Of a stretch of DNA of 64,000 nt, positions 54,580-62,961 are shown piece after piece. A model generated the notes under the pieces. It ran no database searches, had not been told where the DNA came from, and saw only the letters and a program-made list of their open reading frames with translations. Source of the DNA: Porticoccus sp964395715 (GTDB lineage Bacteria > Pseudomonadota > Gammaproteobacteria > Pseudomonadales > Porticoccaceae); assembly GCA_964395715.1 (NCBI GenBank), contig CAYNAU010000001.1:248001-312000 (forward strand). The letters are read 5' to 3'. Position 1 is the first letter of the stretch, and each line of letters starts with the position of its first letter. The position numbers and the translations under genes are program-made.

Positions 54580-55286
54580 CGGGCTGCGTCCTGAGAGGCC
54601 AGTGGCAACAGGTCGGTATAGACGAAGCCATCCCGGGTCACGGTTTCACCCAACTCCACCCGGACCGCCTTGCTGAACATGGGCCCACTCCAGGCAAAGC
54701 TATGAAACTCGCCATTCTCTCCACAGGGGTCTACACCCTTCGGCAAAGAGTCTAAAAATTCCTCACTGAACAGGGCTCCCGCCAGGGTTTCCGGTACCTG
54801 TTTCGGGTCGAGGCAGGTCAGGTAGGCTTTCAGGCCTCCGGCTACCATATCGCGGGAGAGCTGGTCTGTGGGTATGCCCCAGATCGGAAACAGCAGGTCC
54901 AGTCCGGTATCGGCCATTCTGCTTTCACGGTAGGCACGAATATCCTCCAGGAACAGGTCCCCAAATGCCACCGCATCCGGGGCCAGCTGAGTGCGAGCCT
55001 GATCCAGGGCATCGGTCATCGCCGTCTCATACTGCTTGTTGCTACAGGGCCAGGGCAGCGGGATCTCGATCAGCGGCAACCCTGCCGCCTCTGCCTGAGC
55101 ACGAACCAGTTCCAAGCGAACCCCGTGGATAGCAGAACGCTCGAACGCCTGATTGTAGGTTGTCATCAGCCCAACCACTTCGACGGTCGGGTCCTGTTGC
55201 AACTGATACAGCGCCCAAGCAGAATCCTTACCGCTGCTCCAGGACAGCAGAACGCGGGTTTTATCATTCACACTCAGATCCGTCAC
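54576..55286 (-). CDS. DUF71/COG2102 ATP-PPase (B12-linked, Dph6-like)
   Basis: A 236-residue PP-loop ATPase of the DUF71 family, whose eukaryotic members (Dph6) ligate ammonia to diphthine. The PP-loop is SWSSGKDSAWAL (SGKDS at 18-22), and the C-terminal motif is GENGEFHSFAW. Bacteria lack diphthamide; a bacterial subgroup linked to B12 genes has been proposed by comparative genomics to act in cobalamin salvage, possibly amidation. The context here (btuB, btuF-like, cobO) matches that subgroup. The reaction remains unproven. Confidence 0.85.
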   Translation of the reverse strand: MTDLSVNDKTRVLLSWSSGKDSAWALYQLQQDPTVEVVGLMTTYNQAFERSAIHGVRLELVRAQAEAAGLPLIEIPLPWPCSNKQYETAMTDALDQARTQLAPDAVAFGDLFLEDIRAYRESRMADTGLDLLFPIWGIPTDQLSRDMVAGGLKAYLTCLDPKQVPETLAGALFSEEFLDSLPKGVDPCGENGEFHSFAWSGPMFSKAVRVELGETVTRDGFVYTDLLPLASQDAAR

Positions 55287-55303
55287 AGGGCTACTCCTAC
55301 TTA

Positions 55304-57259
55304 TTACTGGGCAAAACTATAGCGAATACCCACCATAGCGCCAAAACCCAGGGACTCGAAGCCATAGACCTCTTCATAATTGTCATTCAGGACATTTTCC
55401 AAACGACTATATACCGACAGCGCGGGTGTAAGGCGATAGCTGGCACTCAGGTTGACCAGGGTAAATGAATCCAGGTTCACCGTTTGTTCGGGATTCGGCC
55501 AAGGGGGAAAGAAGACATCATCCTGGTGACCGTTGTACTGTGCATTCAACGCCAGTGACCATTTGGCGTCGGGCTCCCACTGCAAGGTGGCGCTACCCAA
55601 GTGACGGGGGCGGCGCAATTCATCCACCTCACGGCCAGAACTATCCGGCTCTGTGGCATCGGTGTAGGTGTAACTGCCGTTAAGCGTCACGGTGGGCGAC
55701 AGGGTGGCTCGCGCGGTCAATTCCACGCCCTCGCGGTCGCTGGTACCAGAAACGTTTTCCGCCGTGTAGGCACCAAATGGAAGTATCGTAGGATCAAAGA
55801 CAAAGCCATTAATCTCATCTTCAAGGCGCGCCCTGAAATAGGTCAGGCCAAGTTGGAGCTGGTCATTGAACAGAGACTGGTCGATTCCCACATCCCAACT
55901 GGTGGATTTCTCGGGCTTCAGATCAGGATTTCCAACGAAGGAGGTGAAATATCCATAACGCTCTGAGAATGTGGGATTTTTCACTGCCGTACCCCAGGTT
56001 GCACGCAGGCGGGTACCGGTTTCAGCAATCAGGTAACTGGCGTCAAAGCGGCGGGTATAGGCATCATCAAATTCCGTGTTGTCATCGTGGCGCAGGCTGG
56101 CACCCAGCGTCAGGTCTTCCCACAGTACAACCCGGTATTCCAGAGCCACGGCATTGGTTTCACGGTCACGGTCCTGATTCGGATCACCCCACCAAAAGAC
56201 AGGGCCACGCTGAGAGAAGCGCTCGGTTTCCCGTTCGACCAGCAGTGACAGACGCTGATTCTGATCATCCCAGCTAAAGCTGGTCAGGTAGCTGTACTGT
56301 TTTTTACGGCTGTTGCTGGAACCGGTTAACAGGCCATCCGTGAAGTTCTCATTGGCATGACGGCTAACGGCAACCGCAACCCGATGCTGCCAGCGGTCAT
56401 CCAGTAGTGACAGGTCTGCCTGGGCGCGGACAAAGCGCTGACGAAACTCCGTCTCGCTGTCCTCATCAGTCGGCAGGCCGGTGACAACAAAATCGGTGCC
56501 GTCAAATTCATTTTCCCCTTCAGTTTGACGGCCGTGCAGTGACAGGTACAGATTGTCCAGGGGGCGCCAACCGGCGTTCAGATTTAGCGCCGTATTGCGG
56601 TAACCGTCTTCCTCACCACCATGACGGGAAATGTTTTCTCCCTCGGACGCCAGGTGAGATGCCCGCAGATTGAAATGTGCTGTTTCGGAGCGGCCACCCA
56701 GGCTGAAACCACTGTTGGTCGTTCCATGATTACCAACTTCAGCAAATACGTCACCCTGACTACCACTGGCAGCCTGGCGTGTGATGATGTTGATCACGCC
56801 ACCCACGGCATCGCTGCCCCAGAGTGCACTTTGAGCGCCACGCACTACTTCTATCCGCTCTATGCCGGCCACCGGCATATGCGCCCAGTTGAATTCATCG
56901 CCCTGGGAGCCATCGTTGACCTCCATGCCGTCTACCAGCACCAGCACATGATTTCCCTCTGAACCCCGCATTCTCAGCTGTGTGGTAGAACCCAGCACAC
57001 CCCCACGGTTAATGGCCACGCCTGGAACATTTCGCAGCAGATCGCTGACCATGGCAGCATGGCTGTTTTCGATTTCGGACGCAGAAATGACAGTGACAGA
57101 GCTACCTGTCTGAAGGGGATGCACGGGTGCCAGTGAAGCGGTCACGACGACTTCCGGCAGTCCCTGCATCTGGGAAAATGATTCGTTGTTGGGTTCGTTT
57201 GCCTGGACAGCGGCAACAGAGGAAATTGCCAGCAAACCGGCAAGTACAGATTTCTTCAT
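55304..57259 (-). CDS. btuB: TonB-dependent cobalamin receptor BtuB
   Basis: A 651-residue outer-membrane receptor: signal peptide (about 1-20), TonB box region LPEVVVTAS, plug domain (about 45-160) with LLRNVPGVAINRG and RIEVVRGAQSALWGSDAVGGVINIITR, then a 22-strand barrel ending in an aromatic C-terminus (RYSFAQ). The cobalamin riboswitch directly upstream identifies the substrate class. First gene of the operon. Confidence 0.94.
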   Translation of the reverse strand: MKKSVLAGLLAISSVAAVQANEPNNESFSQMQGLPEVVVTASLAPVHPLQTGSSVTVISASEIENSHAAMVSDLLRNVPGVAINRGGVLGSTTQLRMRGSEGNHVLVLVDGMEVNDGSQGDEFNWAHMPVAGIERIEVVRGAQSALWGSDAVGGVINIITRQAASGSQGDVFAEVGNHGTTNSGFSLGGRSETAHFNLRASHLASEGENISRHGGEEDGYRNTALNLNAGWRPLDNLYLSLHGRQTEGENEFDGTDFVVTGLPTDEDSETEFRQRFVRAQADLSLLDDRWQHRVAVAVSRHANENFTDGLLTGSSNSRKKQYSYLTSFSWDDQNQRLSLLVERETERFSQRGPVFWWGDPNQDRDRETNAVALEYRVVLWEDLTLGASLRHDDNTEFDDAYTRRFDASYLIAETGTRLRATWGTAVKNPTFSERYGYFTSFVGNPDLKPEKSTSWDVGIDQSLFNDQLQLGLTYFRARLEDEINGFVFDPTILPFGAYTAENVSGTSDREGVELTARATLSPTVTLNGSYTYTDATEPDSSGREVDELRRPRHLGSATLQWEPDAKWSLALNAQYNGHQDDVFFPPWPNPEQTVNLDSFTLVNLSASYRLTPALSVYSRLENVLNDNYEEVYGFESLGFGAMVGIRYSFAQ

Positions 57260-57370
57260 AATGTTCTCCGGCGTTCAGCCCCGAACGCGTTGAGTGGGTC
57301 AGATCACGGAGAAACGATTGGTGGAGAGGCGAGTGCCGCCGATACCAACGCAACCACACCCCGTGGTTCG

Positions 57371-57573
57371 TCTGCATAGCGACAGGCCGGTCTCCGGACT
57401 TATGAGCGGTTTCCCTGCCAGATCGCCTTCCCATGCAGTTGCACAGTGGCGTTGTGATCTGGCGCTTGAATCCCCGGAAGGATTCACTCAATTACCGTTG
57501 CGGGGGCAGTATCGGAATAGCTAACTCATTGAAAAAATGAGCAATAGCACGCACCGATTTCCCGTTTCACCCG
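57371..57573 (-). ncRNA. Cobalamin riboswitch upstream of btuB
   Basis: On the minus strand, in order: GGTG-AAACGGGAA-TC-GGTGC (about 57573-57551), CTGCCCCCGCAACGGTAA, the core GCCACTGTGCAACTGC followed by GGGAAGGCG, and the B12 box AGTCCGGAGACCGGCC (57400-57385). These are the diagnostic conserved blocks of the AdoCbl element. About 110 bases separate it from the btuB ATG, enough for an expression platform, which I did not fold. Ends are approximate. Confidence 0.94.
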
Positions 57574-57662
57574 GCGCACTGGATGGCGCGCCGAGAACCT
57601 GTTGCCGAAGCAAGGGTCGGGAATTTACGCCGCCGTGGCGGCAAAGTCAATTGACGAAAGTG

Positions 57663-59033
57663 TCAGCCCAGGGCATCCAGGGCATCGGTCAGTTTGCGTA
57701 CCGGCGCCACATCCATGCCCTTGATGGGCTGGCGCGGTGCGTTGCCGGCTGGCACGATGGCGCGTTTGAAGCCGTGTTTGGCCGCCTCCCTGAGGCGCTC
57801 CTGGCCGTTCTGTACCGGGCGAATTTCCCCGGACAGGCCAACTTCACCAAACACCACCAGGTCTCTTGGCAGTGGGCGGTCACGAAAACTGGAAATCACC
57901 GCGAGGATCAACGCCAGGTCGGCACTGGTTTCCAGCACCTTGACGCCACCGACCACATTCACGAACACATCCTGGTCTCCCACCATGATACCTCCATGGC
58001 GGTGCAGTACCGCCAGCAACATGGCCAGACGATTATGCTCCAGGCCCACCGTGACGCGGCGGGGGTTGCCCAGGTGGCTGTCGTCCACCAGCGCCTGCAA
58101 TTCCACCAGCAACGGTCGGGTGCCTTCCCAGACCACCATCACCACGCTGCCGGAAGCCACCTCATCACCGCGCTGGAGAAAGATAGCTGAGGGGTTTGCC
58201 ACTTCTCGTAGGCCCTTGTCCGTCATGGCAAACACCCCCAGCTCATTGACTGCGCCAAAGCGGTTCTTGTGGCTGCGTAAGGTACGGAAATGGCTGTCGC
58301 TGGTTCCTTCCAGCATCAGCGAACAGTCAATCATGTGCTCCAGTACTTTGGGGCCGGCGAGGCTGCCATCCTTGGTTACATGGCCCACCAGCAGCAACAC
58401 CGTGCCACTCTGCTTGGCATAGCGGACCAGCATGGCGGCGCTCTCGCGTACCTGTGACACACTGCCGGGTGCGGAAGCAATCTCCTCCAGTTGCATCACC
58501 TGGATGGAGTCCACCACAAGGATTTTCGGGGCCAGGCTGGCAGCCGTACCACAGACGGTTTCCACGGAGGTTTCCGCCATGATCTGCAGTTTGTCCGTGG
58601 GTAATCCCAGGCGATGGGCACGCATGGCCACCTGCTGGGGAGACTCTTCACCGGTGACGTAGAGGGCGGAAAGGGATTCCGCGAGTTTGCAGAGGGTTTG
58701 TAACAGCAGGGTACTTTTGCCGGCACCCGGCTCGCCTCCCACCAGGATGCAGGAACCCGGCACAAGCCCGCCACCCAGTACCAGGTCCAACTCTGCCGTG
58801 CCGGTACCAATGCGGGGAATATCCGCCAGCTCGATTTCCGCGAGGGTATTGACCGCACCGTCGGCTGCGCCGGCAAAGCCGCGACCACTGCGGCTGGAGG
58901 TGGTCGTCACGGCACCCATCCTGACCTCGGCCAGGGTGTTCCAGGCACCACATTCTCCGCACTGCCCCTGCCATTTGCTGTAGTCCGCACCACAGTCGTT
59001 GCACACGTAGGCGGAGGTTTTCTTTTTCGCCAC
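57663..59033 (-). CDS. radA: DNA repair protein RadA
   Basis: A 456-residue RecA-like helicase that promotes branch migration in recombination. N-terminal zinc finger CNDC...CGEC (residues 11-29), Walker A GGEPGAGKSTLL, the RadA signature KNRFG (SHKNRFGAVNELGVFAM), and a C-terminal Lon-protease-like domain (about 300-456) with inactive catalytic residues. Length normal. It precedes the cobalamin riboswitch but is not under its control. Confidence 0.97.
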   Translation of the reverse strand: MAKKKTSAYVCNDCGADYSKWQGQCGECGAWNTLAEVRMGAVTTTSSRSGRGFAGAADGAVNTLAEIELADIPRIGTGTAELDLVLGGGLVPGSCILVGGEPGAGKSTLLLQTLCKLAESLSALYVTGEESPQQVAMRAHRLGLPTDKLQIMAETSVETVCGTAASLAPKILVVDSIQVMQLEEIASAPGSVSQVRESAAMLVRYAKQSGTVLLLVGHVTKDGSLAGPKVLEHMIDCSLMLEGTSDSHFRTLRSHKNRFGAVNELGVFAMTDKGLREVANPSAIFLQRGDEVASGSVVMVVWEGTRPLLVELQALVDDSHLGNPRRVTVGLEHNRLAMLLAVLHRHGGIMVGDQDVFVNVVGGVKVLETSADLALILAVISSFRDRPLPRDLVVFGEVGLSGEIRPVQNGQERLREAAKHGFKRAIVPAGNAPRQPIKGMDVAPVRKLTDALDALG

Positions 59034-59087
59034 ACTGCACTCCTTAAAACCGGGGCTCAGTCTATCACGGCAACCGTATTTTTCCGC

Positions 59088-61154
59088 TCAGTGAAACTGC
59101 AGGGTGGCGCGCAGAAAAGTGCGAGTCTCGAATTTATTGATGGCATTGAACTCGTAATAATCCCCACCCAGGTTCTGCCCAATCAATTCCAGCTTCAGGT
59201 CTGCACGGTTAAAGCGGAGATTCTTTGCCAGGCGCAGATCAACCCGTTCATAGGAATCGGTATCAGCACCCCATAGGATCCAGGACATTTCGTCCAGATA
59301 GTAATAGCCCGTACTCACTTGCCAACCCTGACCAAAGTCACGGGCCAGCAACAGGCTGGCCGTATGTCTGGGGGTGGCACTGTTTTCCGAGAATAAATTG
59401 TGAAAAGCCATGGGGTCACAGGAATGGTCTGCATCAGCATAGGCGTAGCTCAACCATAAATGGATTTTATTGTCAGTGTGCCACTGTATACCAGTTTCAA
59501 ACCCTTCAATAACGGTGCCACCACCGTTTACATCAAGAATGGCGCCGGGATTAATCAGGGATACCAGTTCCGGATAGGTGGGATCGAGGATGTATTCCAC
59601 CTCATGTTCGAACTCCTCCCGGTAAAACTTTACCTCGGCTCCAAGACGCCCCCCGAACCAGCGACCGATATAACCCAGCTCGTAGCTGGTCAGTTGCTCG
59701 GCATCCAGCCCATCAGGCGCCGTCTGCACGGTGTCCAGCGGGGTTCCGTCCTCAAGCCTGAACGCAATATTGTGACTGCTTTCCAACAGGAACGGCTGCC
59801 GCCACCCCTGTGCCACAGAGGTGCGCAGCACATGGCCTGGCAACAGGGTGTAATTCAATCCCAGTCGCCAGGAGGTTTCACCCTCATTGATATCATTGTC
59901 TTCGCGGATGGCACCCATGTTGAGCAACAGGCTGTCAGTGAGGCGGTATTCGATATTTCCCTGAAACCGGTATGTTTCCATATCGGTCCATTCCTTGATA
60001 CCCGTTATTTCGCGAATATTCACCAGATCCTGGCGGTAACCTCCACCCCAGGCCAACCGGTAGCGATCGCCACTGATCAGCTGCTGAAACTCAAAATCCC
60101 GACGGTTAACCTGGTAATCATAGGTATGCCCAAAGACCGGCTGATCCAGCTGCCCCGGCAGGGCCAGAGGCACATCTGCCGGAGCCACCCCCAGAATGGT
60201 CGACAACGAGGCAATGAAAAAATCATCGGCCTCCTCCGAGGTACTGAAACCGAACTGCAAGTACCATTCATTACCTGGCGTACTGGTATGGGTGAAACGA
60301 AAGTTGCCATTCTGTTCCTCTGCATCTTTATTGCCGACAGGGTCAAAGGGCGTTCGAGTGCCCCCTCGCCCCCAGGGGCCTTCGGAGCGCGCAAGCTGGA
60401 AATCCAGACGAGTAGAGGTATCAAACTGGTAACTACCCTGAAACCGCGCCGAACGGGCAATGGACTGGTCATTCACCCCCTTGAAGCCGTCCGTGTGGTA
60501 ATAGCTCACCGAACCGCGATAATCAAAACGCTCACCGACCTCCGCATACTGGGCAGTGACCAGACTGGTATCACGACTGCCACTGGCCGCGCTGAAACGC
60601 CAACCGGGGTTCAGGGAAACTTCGCGGGTAACAATGTTAATCGCTCCGGTAAATGCATTGGAGCCGTAGGCCACACCTGCGGGGCCACGGATGACTTCGA
60701 TGCGTACGATGTCGTCAATGGTGATGCTGAGGCGATCCCAGTCCACCAGGCCAAACAGAGAGCCCACCGCTACTCGCCCATCAATCAAAACCTGCATGCG
60801 CCGAGACAGGCCGTCGGACTGGCCGTGGTAGGTTACAGCGGTGTGGTGGTCACGCCAGCTCAATCCAACCTGAAAACCGGGCACCAACCGCAACAGATCG
60901 GGGACTTCGATAAAGCCGGAGGCTTCGATCATGGCGCGATCTATCACCGTGATCGCCATGGGGGTATCGCTGGTGGACTGGGGTAGACGGGTAACGGAAA
61001 GGACTACCGGAATATCCGCCATCAAGTCCTCTTCTGTCAGACTGCCATCTGCCCGACTCAGCGGTGAAATCAGTATGGCAAGTATTGGCAACAGGATCCT
61101 TCCTGTCTCGAGAGTAGCCCATATCCCTGGGACAGCATCTCTCCATTGCTTCAT
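59088..61154 (-). CDS. TonB-dependent outer-membrane receptor, substrate unknown
   Basis: A 688-residue receptor: N-terminal hydrophobic export signal (about 22-36), plug (about 50-170; PMAITVIDRAMIEASG, LVPGFQVGLSWRDHHTAVTYHG, VEVIRGPAGVAYGSNAFTGAINIVT), barrel, and aromatic end (ATLQFH). It resembles vitamin B12/haem/iron receptors only in general. I used the ATG at 61154; the TTG upstream is unlikely. It lies just upstream of radA (54 bases) with no clear metabolic partner. Confidence 0.88.
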   Translation of the reverse strand: MKQWRDAVPGIWATLETGRILLPILAILISPLSRADGSLTEEDLMADIPVVLSVTRLPQSTSDTPMAITVIDRAMIEASGFIEVPDLLRLVPGFQVGLSWRDHHTAVTYHGQSDGLSRRMQVLIDGRVAVGSLFGLVDWDRLSITIDDIVRIEVIRGPAGVAYGSNAFTGAINIVTREVSLNPGWRFSAASGSRDTSLVTAQYAEVGERFDYRGSVSYYHTDGFKGVNDQSIARSARFQGSYQFDTSTRLDFQLARSEGPWGRGGTRTPFDPVGNKDAEEQNGNFRFTHTSTPGNEWYLQFGFSTSEEADDFFIASLSTILGVAPADVPLALPGQLDQPVFGHTYDYQVNRRDFEFQQLISGDRYRLAWGGGYRQDLVNIREITGIKEWTDMETYRFQGNIEYRLTDSLLLNMGAIREDNDINEGETSWRLGLNYTLLPGHVLRTSVAQGWRQPFLLESSHNIAFRLEDGTPLDTVQTAPDGLDAEQLTSYELGYIGRWFGGRLGAEVKFYREEFEHEVEYILDPTYPELVSLINPGAILDVNGGGTVIEGFETGIQWHTDNKIHLWLSYAYADADHSCDPMAFHNLFSENSATPRHTASLLLARDFGQGWQVSTGYYYLDEMSWILWGADTDSYERVDLRLAKNLRFNRADLKLELIGQNLGGDYYEFNAINKFETRTFLRATLQFH

Positions 61155-61280
61155 TAATAGCCCATTCAAAGAGTTATGATTCTTTTGCGCGCGATTTTAC
61201 CGGCAGCGTCCACTAATACAAAACAACATCTCAGCAAACAGCGCTTAAATTTTCCGGAGGGTTTCTGATAGAGTGTCACC

Positions 61281-62378
61281 ATGTCCCTGATTCCTGAAAA
61301 ACCCTTGGTCATTTCTCCTTCCCTGGCGGCGACAATCGGCCTGGAAGAAACTATTTTGCTGCAGACTTTGAGCGAGCTCAGGGCCTTCCATTCACCGGAA
61401 AAACAGGGTGATCATCACTGGCTGACCGCAGGCGCAGACCAGCTATTGACCCTGCTACCCTTTTGGCAACCGGAGGACCTGCAGCGAATAGCCTCCAGTC
61501 TGCGCGACAAGGGTATCCTGCTGATTGCCTCGGCCCCCTTGGGAGAGAGCGGGGAATTGCGTTATGCCTTCAATGACCGTCAGGCACCTCATTCCGGCAT
61601 CTCAACGCCCCCGGTTCCCCGGTCCACGAAAACTATCGCTCCGGACTGGCGTCCGGAGGAAGATGTGATCAGGCAACTGGCTCAGTACAACATACCCAAA
61701 GCCTTCTGTACCGATCAGATTCCGGAATTTGTTACCTACTGGAGCGAGCGGGGCGAGCCGCGCTACAGCTGGGGCTCGCGGTTTATCAAACATGTTCTGC
61801 GTTTGTGGCGTTCGCAACAAACGGAGGATGCGCGCCGCAGCCAGGAAATAGCCATGTGCAGGGATTGGCAACCCTCCCATGACGCGCTGGAAATTCTCAC
61901 CCGCCAGGCAGGCATCAACAGTAACTTTGTGGAGGATGCCATTCCCGAATTTGTGCTCTACTGGATGGAACGGGGCGAGTCTTCAAGTACCTGGAACTCA
62001 CGTTTTATCATGCACGTCAAACGCCAGTGGGCGCGCTTTACCAGTGCCATGGAACACGACACCCTGCCGAAACCGTTGGCGGCCAACTGGCGGCCCAGCG
62101 AAGAACTGTACGACGTGCTGGCACTGGCCAATATTCCCCGACCTTTTGCCGAGAGCCTGGTGGCGGAATTTGTGCTTTACTGGCGCGAAAGTGGCCAACT
62201 CTATGGTTCGTGGAACACCAAGTTTCTGCAGCAGGTAAAGCGGGCGTGGTCCCGTCAATCAATGGCCAACAACCAGGATGCCATCCATGGACAACAGCAA
62301 CGACCTCATCGACCGGACAGTACGCGATCTCGCACCCTCGTCGACGAGCTCCAGGACCGCAGCTGGGCAAGCACCTGA
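61281..62378 (+). CDS. Protein with replication-type N-domain and three DnaT-like ssDNA-binding repeats
   Basis: A 365-residue protein. Residues 1-100 look like the winged-helix start of phage replication initiators (ISPSLAATIGLEETILLQTLSEL). Then come three tandem copies of the DnaT C-terminal fold, about 121-178, 194-251 and 268-324, each with a W-x-P start, IPEFV-x-YW (third copy VAEFVLYW), RGE/SGQ and W-x-S/T-x-F-x-x-x-V-x-R/K-x-W. It matches the proposed domesticated lambda-O-type partner DopC. The next gene starts inside its 3' end. Confidence 0.85.
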   Translation: MSLIPEKPLVISPSLAATIGLEETILLQTLSELRAFHSPEKQGDHHWLTAGADQLLTLLPFWQPEDLQRIASSLRDKGILLIASAPLGESGELRYAFNDRQAPHSGISTPPVPRSTKTIAPDWRPEEDVIRQLAQYNIPKAFCTDQIPEFVTYWSERGEPRYSWGSRFIKHVLRLWRSQQTEDARRSQEIAMCRDWQPSHDALEILTRQAGINSNFVEDAIPEFVLYWMERGESSSTWNSRFIMHVKRQWARFTSAMEHDTLPKPLAANWRPSEELYDVLALANIPRPFAESLVAEFVLYWRESGQLYGSWNTKFLQQVKRAWSRQSMANNQDAIHGQQQRPHRPDSTRSRTLVDELQDRSWAST

Positions 62379-62949
62379 GCGCTCGCCGCAACTGATCGAC
62401 ACCATCAATCAGGTTTTCGCGCTTTTCCGGCTCAACTACCATAATCAGTTTTACAGCGCCTACGGGGATACCGAGCTACTGAATCAGGCAAAGCGCCTGT
62501 GGCTTGAAGCCCTGGGGCATTTCAGCAGCGACCAGATCCTGTTGGGTGCAAAACGGGTGATTGAAACATCGGACTATCTTCCCACCCTGAACAGGATGAT
62601 GCAGTGCTGCGAGGACAGCCATGGCAACCTCGGCACCCCCTCACCTCGGGATGCCTATCTCGAAGCCTGCCAGGCCCCTTCACCGAAGGCGGAATATCAC
62701 TGGTCCCACCCGCTGGTATACCACGCCGGGCTGGCGACAGGCTGGTACCGGCTGGCCAATGAACCGGAGAGCAGCAGTTACCCGGCATTCCTGGAACATT
62801 ACCGTCGACTCAGCCGCGACCTGGCGAAAGGAGAAAAAATGGCACTTCCCGAACCGGAGGCCGAAGCTCAGGCCAAACCAGCGCTGAGCCGCGAAGCCTC
62901 CCGGCAGCACCTGGCGGCGCTCAAAGCCTCACTGAACCTTGATGAATAA
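62287..62949 (+). CDS. Lambda P-like replicative-helicase loader
   Basis: A 220-residue protein with a disordered N-terminus, then a region resembling phage lambda P: LIDTINQVFALFRLNYHNQFYSAYGDTELLNQAKRLWLEALGHFSSDQILLGAKRVIETSDYLPTLNRMMQ, and later TPSPRDAYLEACQ. P binds DnaB helicase and brings it to the origin. It overlaps the upstream gene by 92 bases; AGGA precedes the chosen ATG. Together the two fit the proposed dopC-dopE pair. An ATG at 62278 is also possible. Confidence 0.82.
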   Translation: MDNSNDLIDRTVRDLAPSSTSSRTAAGQAPERSPQLIDTINQVFALFRLNYHNQFYSAYGDTELLNQAKRLWLEALGHFSSDQILLGAKRVIETSDYLPTLNRMMQCCEDSHGNLGTPSPRDAYLEACQAPSPKAEYHWSHPLVYHAGLATGWYRLANEPESSSYPAFLEHYRRLSRDLAKGEKMALPEPEAEAQAKPALSREASRQHLAALKASLNLDE

Positions 62950-62961
62950 GCCCGGATTGCC

